12,560 nucleotides of DNA from Leptolyngbyaceae cyanobacterium M65_K2018_010 (lineage in GTDB: Bacteria; Cyanobacteriota; Cyanobacteriia; Phormidesmidales; Phormidesmidaceae). The stretch spans positions 1 to 12,560 of the forward strand of contig DVEE01000403.1 in assembly GCA_015295885.1 (NCBI GenBank), written 5' to 3'. Below the pieces are notes generated by a model that was not told the DNA's origin, made no database searches, and saw only the letters and a list, made by a program, of their open reading frames with translations. A program made the position numbers and the translations under genes. Below, piece after piece: positions 6,112 to 12,560 of this stretch. The first letter of the stretch is position 1. Every line of letters starts with the position of its first letter.

Positions 6112-7668
6112 ATGACTGACACTGCTCAATCCAATTTGCCATCCCCCGCTCAGCCCGTAGGTGTGCGCAAAACCCGCACCATGATCGAAGGCTTTGATGA
6201 CATCAGCCATGGCGGTATTCCGGCGGGGCGCTCTACCCTAGTCAGCGGCACCTCCGGCACTGGCAAGACCCTGTTTGCAGTGCAATTTATCTACAACGGC
6301 ATCACCTACTTCGATGAGCCGGGGGTATTTGTCACCTTTGAGGAGTCACCCCAGGATATTATTCAAAACGCCTACAGCTTTGGCTGGGATTTGCAAAAGC
6401 TAGTCGAGGACGGCAAGCTGTTTATCCTCGATGCCTCCCCCGACCCCGAAGGCCAGGATGTGGTCGGTAACTTTGACCTCTCGGCCCTGATCGAGCGAAT
6501 CCAGTACGCCATTCGCAAGTACAAAGCTCGGCGGGTGTCCATTGACTCAGTTACCGCCGTATTTCAACAGTACGACGCAGCTTCGGTGGTGCGGCGAGAA
6601 ATCTTTCGCCTGGTAGCCCGGCTGAAGCAGATGGGGGTGACCACGGTGATGACCACCGAGCGCCTGGATGAGTACGGCCCCGTGGCCCGCTTTGGGGTCG
6701 AAGAGTTTGTTTCCGACAACGTGGTGATTGTGCGCAACGCCCTAGAAGGCGAACGTCGCCGCCGCACCATGGAAATCCTCAAGCTGCGGGGGACCACCCA
6801 CATGAAGGGGGAGTATCCCTTCACCATCACCAACGATGGCATCAACATCTTCCCCTTGGGAGCCATGCGCCTGACCCAGCGATCCTCCAATGCCCGGGTA
6901 TCTTCCGGGGTGCCTACCCTGGACGAAATGTGTGGCGGTGGCTTTTTCAAGGATTCGATTATTCTGGCTACGGGGGCTACCGGTACCGGCAAAACCCTGC
7001 TGGTCAGCAAGTTTTTGGTAGATGGCTGCAAGGCGGGCGAGCGGGCGATCCTGTTTGCCTACGAAGAATCCCGCGCCCAGCTCTCGCGCAACGCCTACTC
7101 CTGGGGCATCGACTTTGAGGCCATGGAGCAGCAGGGGCTGCTGAAAATTATTTGCGCCTACCCCGAATCCGCCGGTCTAGAGGATCACCTGCAAATCATC
7201 AAAACCGAAATTTCCCAGTTCAAACCCTCTCGCATGGCCATTGACTCCCTCTCGGCCTTGGATCGAGGGGTGAGCAACAATTCCTTCCGGCAGTTTGTGA
7301 TTGGGGTGACGGGGTTTGCCAAGCAGGAGGAAATCACCGGCTTCTTTACCAATACCACCGAGCAGTTTATGGGGCTGCACTCCATTACCGAGTCCCACAT
7401 TTCCACGATTACGGACACAATTTTGATGCTCCAGTATGTGGAAGTGCGGGGGGAAATGTCCCGTGCCATCAATGTGTTCAAGATGCGGGGATCCTGGCAC
7501 GACAAGGGAATTCGGGAATACACCATCAGCAGCCACGGTCCCGAAATTAAAGACTCCTTCCGAAACCTAGAACGCATTATCAGCGGTTCGCCCACCCGCA
7601 TATCCGTGGATGAAAAGAGCGAACTCTCCCGCATTGTCCAGGGAGTTCAGGTGGATGGGGATGAGTAG
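6112..7668 (+). CDS. kaiC: Circadian clock ATPase/autokinase KaiC
   Basis: KaiC is the hexameric double-RecA ATPase at the centre of the clock; its slow CI ATPase sets the period and its CII domain autophosphorylates and dephosphorylates. The 518-residue product is nearly the length of S. elongatus KaiC (519) and aligns almost without gaps. CI has Walker A GTSGTGKT (46-53) and catalytic Glu77/Glu78; CII has Walker A GATGTGKT (288-295) and Glu318/Glu319. The phosphosites Thr426, Ser431 and Thr432 (ITESHIST) are intact. The C-terminal A-loop region (ERIISGSPTR, 487-496) is kept, with the tail that KaiA binds. Every key residue of the KaiABC-type KaiC is present, so a functional oscillator is expected. 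No Shine-Dalgarno precedes ATG 6112. The long gap after kaiB suggests kaiC may have a promoter of its own. The stop overlaps the convergent guanine deaminase gene by 22 bp. Confidence 0.99.
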   Translation: MTDTAQSNLPSPAQPVGVRKTRTMIEGFDDISHGGIPAGRSTLVSGTSGTGKTLFAVQFIYNGITYFDEPGVFVTFEESPQDIIQNAYSFGWDLQKLVEDGKLFILDASPDPEGQDVVGNFDLSALIERIQYAIRKYKARRVSIDSVTAVFQQYDAASVVRREIFRLVARLKQMGVTTVMTTERLDEYGPVARFGVEEFVSDNVVIVRNALEGERRRRTMEILKLRGTTHMKGEYPFTITNDGINIFPLGAMRLTQRSSNARVSSGVPTLDEMCGGGFFKDSIILATGATGTGKTLLVSKFLVDGCKAGERAILFAYEESRAQLSRNAYSWGIDFEAMEQQGLLKIICAYPESAGLEDHLQIIKTEISQFKPSRMAIDSLSALDRGVSNNSFRQFVIGVTGFAKQEEITGFFTNTTEQFMGLHSITESHISTITDTILMLQYVEVRGEMSRAINVFKMRGSWHDKGIREYTISSHGPEIKDSFRNLERIISGSPTRISVDEKSELSRIVQGVQVDGDE

Positions 7669-8999
7669 GCCAGTTCGCCCATGATATAGGTGGCTTGCAC
7701 GGCCCGATCATCCCCCATAATCAGCAGGGAAAAGAGCTGCTCAGCGACGCCCTCTAAGCGGTGGGCCAGCCCCGTTGGGTTGCGAAGGGCCAGGAGCGGC
7801 GTTGCCTGAGGATTCAGCACGATAAAATCCGCCTCCTTGCCGGGGTCAAAATTGCCGATTTTGTCCTCCAGACACAGGGCTTTAGCGCCACCCAGGGTGG
7901 CTAAAAATAGCGCTTTAAAGGCAGACAGTTTTTGGCCACGCAATTGAGCCACCTTGTAGGCTTCGTTGGCGGTTTGCAGCAGGGAAAAGCTGGTGCCCGC
8001 CCCCACATCGGTTCCCAGGCCTACCTTGACCGGATGGGCTTTATTTTTAGCCTGTTCGATCCGGAAGAGCCCACTGCCGAGGAACAGGTTAGAGGTGGGG
8101 CAAAAGGAAAGGGCGGCCTTAGCCTGGGACAGGCGCTGAAATTCCTGGTCCGAGAGTTGAACCCCGTGGGCAAAGACCGATCGCTGGCGCACCAGCCCCG
8201 TTTGGTCGTAGACATCCAGGTAGCCCTGGTATTGGGGGAACAGGTCCTGAATCCAGGCCACCTCGTTGACATTTTCTGACAGGTGGGTATGCAGGTACAG
8301 ATCGGGAAATTCATCCAGCAGGCGGGCCGCAGCCTTGAGTTGGGCCTCGCTGGAGGTGGCCGCAAACCGGGGGGTGACGGCATAGAGTAACCGACCCTGG
8401 CCATGCCATTTTTGAATCAGGGCGCGGGACTGCTCGTAGGAGGACTGGGCCGTATCACAAAGGTAGTCAGGGGCATTGCGGTCCATCATCACCTTGCCGC
8501 TGATCATGCGCAGGTTGCGGGCGGCGGCGGCCTCAAAAAAGGCGTCTACCGACTCAGGGAACACCGCTGCAAACACCAGGGCCGTGGTGGTGCCATTTTT
8601 GAGCAATTCGGCGAGAAAGAAATCTGCCACCTGGCGAGCATGGGTTGGATCTTTAAATTGGCGCTCGGTGGGGAAGGTGTAGCGTTCTAACCATTCCAGC
8701 AGTTGCTCCCCGTAGGCTGCCATCATGCCGGTTTGGGGATAGTGGATATGGGTATCAATGAACCCTGGGGTGATCAGTTGGCCGGTATAATCGGCCACCG
8801 GCATATCTCCTAGGGTGGGGCTAAGGTCGGCGTAGGCGCCCACCGCCGCCACATGCCCCTCGCGGATCACCAAAAGGCCGTCGGGAATGTAGCGCACGGC
8901 TTGGTCCTGGGGGACGTAGAAGGGGTCATCCACAAAGTCTAGCAGCGCCCCTCGAATCGCTTGATCGGCCGGTGAGGAGGGTGGAAAGGCTTGAATCAT
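7647..8999 (-). CDS. guaD: Guanine deaminase
   Basis: Guanine deaminase hydrolyses guanine to xanthine and ammonia in purine catabolism and salvage, in the cytoplasm. The 450-residue product is a metal-dependent amidohydrolase of normal family length. It has the signature PGFIDTHIHYPQ (78-89), with metal ligands His84 and His86, and then HTHLSEN (237-243), where His239 is the likely third ligand and Glu242 a likely catalytic residue. FAHG (276-279, His278) and GLGTDVGAG (327-335, Asp331) follow. The DTHIHYPQ form favours guanine deaminase over atrazine- or adenosine-type relatives. The start at ATG 8997-8999 gives a normal N-terminus, although a GGAG lies rather far upstream (about 13 nt). 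The gene is convergent with kaiC and its last 22 bp overlap the kaiC coding end. Two overlapping hairpins can form in its leader. Functional link with the clock genes is not implied by position alone. Confidence 0.93.
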   Translation of the reverse strand: MIQAFPPSSPADQAIRGALLDFVDDPFYVPQDQAVRYIPDGLLVIREGHVAAVGAYADLSPTLGDMPVADYTGQLITPGFIDTHIHYPQTGMMAAYGEQLLEWLERYTFPTERQFKDPTHARQVADFFLAELLKNGTTTALVFAAVFPESVDAFFEAAAARNLRMISGKVMMDRNAPDYLCDTAQSSYEQSRALIQKWHGQGRLLYAVTPRFAATSSEAQLKAAARLLDEFPDLYLHTHLSENVNEVAWIQDLFPQYQGYLDVYDQTGLVRQRSVFAHGVQLSDQEFQRLSQAKAALSFCPTSNLFLGSGLFRIEQAKNKAHPVKVGLGTDVGAGTSFSLLQTANEAYKVAQLRGQKLSAFKALFLATLGGAKALCLEDKIGNFDPGKEADFIVLNPQATPLLALRNPTGLAHRLEGVAEQLFSLLIMGDDRAVQATYIMGELAYSSPST

Positions 9000-9021
9000 G
9001 GGTTGTGTTGAACTCCAAATT

Positions 9022-9074
9022 GCCAGCAGGTCAGGAGGGCTGGCCCCAGATCGAGGGACCGAGAGGCCTGGGGC
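9022..9074 (-). promoter_or_regulatory. Overlapping alternative hairpins in the guanine deaminase leader
   Basis: Two perfect inverted repeats share bases: GCCAGC 9022-9027 with GCTGGC 9039-9044, and GCCCCAG 9043-9049 with CTGGGGC 9068-9074. Because 9043-9044 belong to both, only one stem can form fully at a time. They lie 23-75 nt upstream of the guanine deaminase start. No U-run follows either stem and no known riboswitch class is recognised, so a control role is only a possibility. Confidence 0.25.
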
Positions 9075-9168
9075 TGGCTCATCTCCCGAGTGCCCTTGCC
9101 CTTCACCCTACACCAGGGAGCAGGGTTTTTCCGCGGCGTCAGTGACCCAATCCGGGGTAACTGCTGGG

Positions 9169-10011
9169 TTACAGGTTGGCCGCCAGCAGGCGCTGAAACT
9201 GGGGTTGCTCTCGAATGTTATCGAAGTGGGCATCAATCTTGACCATACCCCGGTAGACGTGGGGGCTCAGCGTGAAGGTGCGATAGAGGTTTTTGAGGGC
9301 CATTTCCAGGTTGCCGGCCATGGCATAAACCCGAGCTTTGCCATACCAGGCATTGGGGTTATCGGCCCGATGCTGCAATGAGGTTTCAAAACTTGCGATC
9401 GCTTCCTCATAGCGACCGAGCTGAATCAACACCGTGCCTCGCTGGTTCCAAATGTAGTGGGCCTGGGGTTTTTGTTTAAGGGCCAGTTGTAGCATCTGCA
9501 GGGCTTCCTCGTAGCGGTGCAAGCCACAGAGTGCCACGGCCTGGTTATAGCGAGCTCGGTGATCCTGGGGCAATAACGTGAGACTACGCTCAAAGCTGGC
9601 GATCGCGGCCTCATACTGGCGCAGTTGGTTTTGGGCCGTACCCAGGTTATACCAGGCCTTGGCATCCGCCGGATTTAACCGGACGGCCTCGCGCAGATGG
9701 GTGGCGGCCTCCTCAAAATGGCCCAGCTTCGCCAGGGCATGACCTTTGCCATGCCAAGCCAGGGCATAGTCAGGGCGGTGGGCCAGGGCCCGGCTAAAAC
9801 TCTCCAGGGCCGCCGCAAAGTATTTTTGCTCCACTAAACAAAAGCCATGCAGCACCAAGAGTTCGTGATTATCAGGGTGTAGATCCAGGGCTTCGTCAAA
9901 CCGCGTCAAAGCCTCCCCGTAGCGACCTAGGGTGTAAAAGGCTTCTCCTTGCCCCCGCAACAGCTGAGCGCGGCTGAGGACAGAGGGCGGTAGGTCGGAA
10001 TTGGTCGTCAT
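9169..10011 (-). CDS. Tetratricopeptide-repeat protein (seven TPRs)
   Basis: The 280-residue product is almost entirely made of seven consecutive 34-residue TPR units, at about residues 15-48, 49-82, 83-116, 117-150, 151-184, 185-218 and 219-252. Each shows the usual pattern, such as AWYNLG then YEEAIASFE. A short C-terminal tail resembles the capping helix seen after TPR arrays (DNIREQPQFQRLL). There is no signal peptide, so it should be a cytoplasmic scaffold for protein-protein contacts; its partner is unknown. ATG 10009-10011 was chosen over TTG 10015-10017, which would add only two residues; no strong ribosome-binding site is visible for either. It lies 169 nt upstream of guanine deaminase and 139 nt downstream of the glycogen synthase gene, all in the same direction. 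Two HIP1 octamers sit at the same place in two of the repeats. Confidence 0.9.
   Translation of the reverse strand: MTTNSDLPPSVLSRAQLLRGQGEAFYTLGRYGEALTRFDEALDLHPDNHELLVLHGFCLVEQKYFAAALESFSRALAHRPDYALAWHGKGHALAKLGHFEEAATHLREAVRLNPADAKAWYNLGTAQNQLRQYEAAIASFERSLTLLPQDHRARYNQAVALCGLHRYEEALQMLQLALKQKPQAHYIWNQRGTVLIQLGRYEEAIASFETSLQHRADNPNAWYGKARVYAMAGNLEMALKNLYRTFTLSPHVYRGMVKIDAHFDNIREQPQFQRLLAANL
9395..9402. repeat. HIP1 octamer (4 of 6)
   Basis: An exact GCGATCGC encodes the Ala-Ile-Ala of a YEEAIASFE helix in the sixth TPR unit (minus strand). Confidence 0.9.
9599..9606. repeat. HIP1 octamer (5 of 6)
   Basis: An exact GCGATCGC encodes the Ala-Ile-Ala of YEAAIASFE in the fourth TPR unit, at the same repeat position as the copy 204 bp away. 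Confidence 0.9.
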
Positions 10012-10150
10012 GCCCAATTGCAGGTGTCAGCGATGCAATGATTAATGATTTTAGATGGCCCAGTCAGGTCAACCGTCCTCCGTAGTGTAGGCCCTGGCCT
10101 GTCCCCCTAGACCGACTAAAATCAGCCGTCGGGGAAAACCCGCAGCCAAA

Positions 10151-11626
10151 CTACTTGTGACGTATAAATTCATACAGGTCAACGTAGGCCTGGCCCGGAT
10201 GATTCCAGGAAAAATCGTATTGCATACCCTGCTGGGCAATTTGTTTGAAGGTCTCTGGCTGTTGCTCCCAAATATCGAAGGCCCGGTTCATTGCCGACTC
10301 TAGGGCGGTATAGTCGCTCTGGAAAAAGACAAAGCCGTTGCGTTCCTCGGGACTATGGAGGGTATCGTAGTCCCAGTCAAAGACCGTATTGACCAGTCCA
10401 CCAACTCCACGCACGATCGGCACGGTGCCGTACTTAAGCCCAATCATTTGGGTTAAGCCGCAGGGCTCAAAGTTGCTGGGTTGAACAATCATGTCGGCCC
10501 CAGCATAGATGAGGTGGGCGAGCTCTTCGTTGAAGCCAATTTCAAGATGAACATCGGGGTTGTCATTAAGGTAGAGCTTTTCGTGCCAGAACCAATCGTT
10601 AATGCCCTTTTCGGTGGCTGAGCCCAGTAGCACAAACTGAGCCCCCCGCTGCAGGGTGTAGTAAATGGCGTGGTGCACCAGATGCACGCCCTTCTGATCA
10701 TCTAAACGACCGATGAAGGAGACAATCGGCTGATCGCTCTGGCGCAGCAGCAAGCGTTCCCGCAGCACTTTCTTGTTGAGAGCCTTGTCCTCAAAGGTGG
10801 TGAGTCCGTAGTGATGGGGAATGTAGCGATCCACCTCGGGGTTCCACACATCGTAGTCAATGCCGTTGAGAATGCCCGAAAACTTATGCTGATTCATATG
10901 CAAAGTATGCCCCAGGCCAAAACCCTGGTCGGTGTGCTGGGCTTCCCAGGCGTGGTAGGGCGAAACCGTGTTGACATGGTTGGCATAGGTAATGCCTCCC
11001 TTCATGAAGTTAATCGCAAAGGGGTTGAAGTTGTCCCGCAGACGGTCGTACTGAAAGTAATACTCATCCCGATTCAGCCCCGTACCCCGCAAAATATCGT
11101 TGGCGGCAATGCCCTGGTGCTTAAAGTTATGGATGGTGTATAGCACCCGCTGAAACTCCATGCCGTTGTACTTATAGATCTCGAACAGCATCACCGGAAT
11201 TAACCCGGTCTGCCAGTCGTGGCAATGGATCACATCGGGGCGTTTATTACTCCGCAGTAAAAATTCCATGGCCGCCTTACTAAAGAAGGCAAACCGCATG
11301 GGGTCATCGTAGCAACCGTAGTAGCAACCCCGGTTAAAGAACATTTCCCAGGACTTGGGCTCGATAAAGAAACACAGCCGCCCATGCACCCAGCCACAGT
11401 AGACATCGCAGCGAATATCCGTGCCGTACCAGGGCACCACCAGATCGCGGTAGGCATCGTGCAGCCCCCAAATGTGGTCGTAGCGCATACAGTCGTACTT
11501 GGGCAGAATCAGCTCGACGCAATGACCGCGAGTTTCTAGCTCCCGACTAAGCCCATAAACCACGTCGCCCAGCCCCCCGGCTTTGATCACCGGAGCGCAT
11601 TCCGAGGCAATCTGGACGATATACAT
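10151..11626 (-). CDS. glgA: Glycogen synthase (GT5 family, cyanobacterial GlgA2-like)
   Basis: Glycogen synthase adds glucose from ADP-glucose to the non-reducing end of alpha-1,4-glucan, building the carbon store used at night. The 491-residue product is a GT-B-fold GT5 enzyme. The N-terminal KAGGLGDVV (15-23) is the family's ADP-glucose-binding KxGG motif. TIHN (164-167, His166), IGRLDDQKG (305-313, Arg307 and Lys312) and NFEPCGLTQ (385-393, Glu387) supply the catalytic and nucleotide-sugar residues. The sequence strongly resembles the Synechocystis GlgA2 type (I recall sll1393, also 491 residues) rather than GlgA1. This is from memory, not alignment. ATG 11624-11626 is preceded by GGAG (11633-11636) with 6 nt spacing. 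Between it and the upstream TPR gene lie 134 nt that can form two competing hairpins. All expected active-site residues are present. Confidence 0.96.
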   Translation of the reverse strand: MYIVQIASECAPVIKAGGLGDVVYGLSRELETRGHCVELILPKYDCMRYDHIWGLHDAYRDLVVPWYGTDIRCDVYCGWVHGRLCFFIEPKSWEMFFNRGCYYGCYDDPMRFAFFSKAAMEFLLRSNKRPDVIHCHDWQTGLIPVMLFEIYKYNGMEFQRVLYTIHNFKHQGIAANDILRGTGLNRDEYYFQYDRLRDNFNPFAINFMKGGITYANHVNTVSPYHAWEAQHTDQGFGLGHTLHMNQHKFSGILNGIDYDVWNPEVDRYIPHHYGLTTFEDKALNKKVLRERLLLRQSDQPIVSFIGRLDDQKGVHLVHHAIYYTLQRGAQFVLLGSATEKGINDWFWHEKLYLNDNPDVHLEIGFNEELAHLIYAGADMIVQPSNFEPCGLTQMIGLKYGTVPIVRGVGGLVNTVFDWDYDTLHSPEERNGFVFFQSDYTALESAMNRAFDIWEQQPETFKQIAQQGMQYDFSWNHPGQAYVDLYEFIRHK

Positions 11627-11709
11627 GTAGGTCTCCGTTATAAAAATTCATTTTTTGATGACCTTATTCAATCAGGATGTTGGGGCAGAGGCAAGCTCAG
11701 CCCACAAAT

Positions 11710-11751
11710 CCCGAGCCTTGGGTCCAGCGGTTGCCTCGGGCCTCCTGCCCG
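11710..11751 (-). promoter_or_regulatory. Competing hairpins between the TPR gene and glgA
   Basis: Just after the stop of the upstream TPR gene, CGGGC 11737-11741 pairs with GCCCG 11747-11751 around a 5-nt loop. CCCGAG 11710-11715 can pair with CTCGGG 11735-11740, using part of the same bases, so the two stems exclude each other. Such an arrangement resembles an attenuator or a weak terminator for the TPR gene, but no U-run follows on the minus strand. The stems are short. Confidence 0.25.
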
Positions 11752-11760
11752 CAATAATCG

Positions 11761-12560
11761 CTATAGCTGGGGCAGCACCTGGGCCAGCAGTTCGGCCGGC
11801 AACTTAGATAGCACCGCCTGCTGAGCGGCCATGCCCAGAATTTCAAAGTTCAACCGAACCGTGTAGACCAGGGCCTCCACCAGCACCCGCTGTTGCGCTC
11901 GATCATGCTGCCAGCTCTGGTAAGCCATCAGGTAGTGGTTTAGGGCGGCCTGTAGATGGCGCTCGCGGGCCGAGTGTTGGTCCTGGGGTAAGGCCTGGGC
12001 CAACTGGTCGTGGACGACGCCAGCACTGTGGCAGGTGGCCCCCAGATCAAATCCCAACGCGGTTGAGTCCGCCTGGCTGAGGGCCCGCTCGGCCGCTTGG
12101 AGGGCGGTTTCGTAGGCCTTGACTGCTTCCTGCAGGGCGGTCAGACGGCGGGCCGGTTGGCTGCTCAGGTGCTGGGCCAGATCCCAGTAGGCGGTGCCCA
12201 GGTTGTTGTGGGTGGCGGCACAACTGGCTGGCGCTGTGGCCAGGGTACGATAGGCCAGGGCGGCCTGGTAGGCGGCGATCGCCTGCTCCAGCAAAAACAC
12301 AGGACGTTCGTGCTGGGCCAAACTCCAGTAAGCAATTCCCAGGTTGTTTTGCACCATGGCGTATTCCTGGGGATTGGCCTGGGCTGACTGGTAGCGCAAT
12401 GCTTCGGTGTAGGCAGTAATGGCCTGGTGGAGATGGTGCTGGGGTCGATCCAGTTGGGAGAGACGCCAACAGACGGCGCCGAGACTGTTTTGCAGGTTGG
12501 CGTAGTCTCCGGCAGCGGTGGCGGCGGAGAGATAGGACAACGCCTGGTGGTAGGCCCGCA
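11761..12560 (-). CDS. Tetratricopeptide-repeat protein (partial, C-terminal part)
   Basis: The frame is open to the right edge of the window (about 266 residues visible) and ends at the stop 11761-11763. The true start lies outside; a TTG at 12538-12540 is internal to a repeat. Three long repeats of about 50 residues share a motif of the type QNNLGxAYWxLAQ: QNSLGAVCWRLSQ, QNNLGIAYWSLAQ and HNNLGTAYWDLAQ. Each is followed by an AIxAYxxAL helix, giving long-period TPR units. Many cyanobacterial TPR proteins have this form. The last 100 residues are helical without clear repeats (for example LNHYLMAYQSWQHDRAQQRVL). It is probably a cytoplasmic scaffold of unknown partner, and may be the C-terminal part of a larger multi-domain protein. 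It precedes glgA in the same direction. Confidence 0.88.
   Translation of the reverse strand, partial: RAYHQALSYLSAATAAGDYANLQNSLGAVCWRLSQLDRPQHHLHQAITAYTEALRYQSAQANPQEYAMVQNNLGIAYWSLAQHERPVFLLEQAIAAYQAALAYRTLATAPASCAATHNNLGTAYWDLAQHLSSQPARRLTALQEAVKAYETALQAAERALSQADSTALGFDLGATCHSAGVVHDQLAQALPQDQHSARERHLQAALNHYLMAYQSWQHDRAQQRVLVEALVYTVRLNFEILGMAAQQAVLSKLPAELLAQVLPQL
12275..12282. repeat. HIP1 octamer (6 of 6)
   Basis: An exact GCGATCGC encodes the Ala-Ile-Ala of QAIAAYQ in the partial TPR gene, again at the start of the second helix of a repeat. Confidence 0.9.

Noticed and set aside
6564..7031. 155-codon open frame antisense to kaiC
   Set aside because: kaiC is certain here; the antisense frame is Arg/Ser-rich with no family resemblance and is explained by the codon composition of kaiC.
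7185..7634. 149-codon open frame antisense to the kaiC end
   Set aside because: It is a shadow of the strongly conserved kaiC CII domain and has no plausible product.
9105..9135. ACCCT/AGGGT pair followed by TTTTT as a plus-strand terminator
   Set aside because: The stem is only 5 bp with a loop of about a dozen bases, and there is no plus-strand gene upstream that would need it.

Overview
The window comes from a cyanobacterium. The evidence is a complete kaiA-kaiB-kaiC circadian oscillator on the + strand, a cyanobacterial-type glycogen synthase (GlgA2-like), six copies of the cyanobacterial octamer GCGATCGC (HIP1), and a TTCTGCC-type heptamer tract of the kind known from filamentous cyanobacteria. 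Base composition looks moderately GC-rich. That would fit a thin filamentous Leptolyngbya/Nodosilinea-like lineage, but this placement is an impression, not a measurement.

Layout. At 1-856 (minus strand) lie the 5' part of an ABC-transporter ATPase gene and, upstream of it in the same direction, a small four-helix membrane protein; they probably form one operon. From 857 to 1569 there is no convincing gene, but there is a heptamer-flanked hairpin element and a minus-strand terminator-like hairpin. From 1570 to 2289 (plus) a lipoprotein with a bacterial SH3 domain overlaps tail-to-tail with a long minus-strand gene (2251-4314). That long gene encodes a tandem CBS / histidine-kinase-like / receiver-like protein with a degenerate ATPase and degenerate receivers. 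It diverges from kaiA across a 172-bp gap.

The clock cluster follows: kaiA (4487-5482), kaiB (5533-5847) and kaiC (6112-7668). The kaiB-kaiC gap holds a roughly 136-bp stretch bounded by imperfect 19-bp inverted repeats, which looks like a small non-autonomous transposon remnant. KaiC keeps both Walker A motifs, both catalytic Glu pairs and the T426/S431/T432 phosphosite triad in the same numbering as Synechococcus elongatus.

From kaiC onward every gene is on the minus strand: guanine deaminase (overlapping the kaiC end by 22 bp), a seven-TPR protein, glycogen synthase GlgA2-like, and the C-terminal part of a second TPR protein that runs off the window.

The clock genes act as one module: KaiA stimulates KaiC phosphorylation and KaiB sequesters KaiA. 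GlgA stores daytime carbon as glycogen, a process known to be clock-linked, and guanine deaminase belongs to purine salvage. The most interesting unexplained items are the CBS pseudokinase-like protein next to kaiA and the inverted-repeat element that separates kaiB from kaiC.
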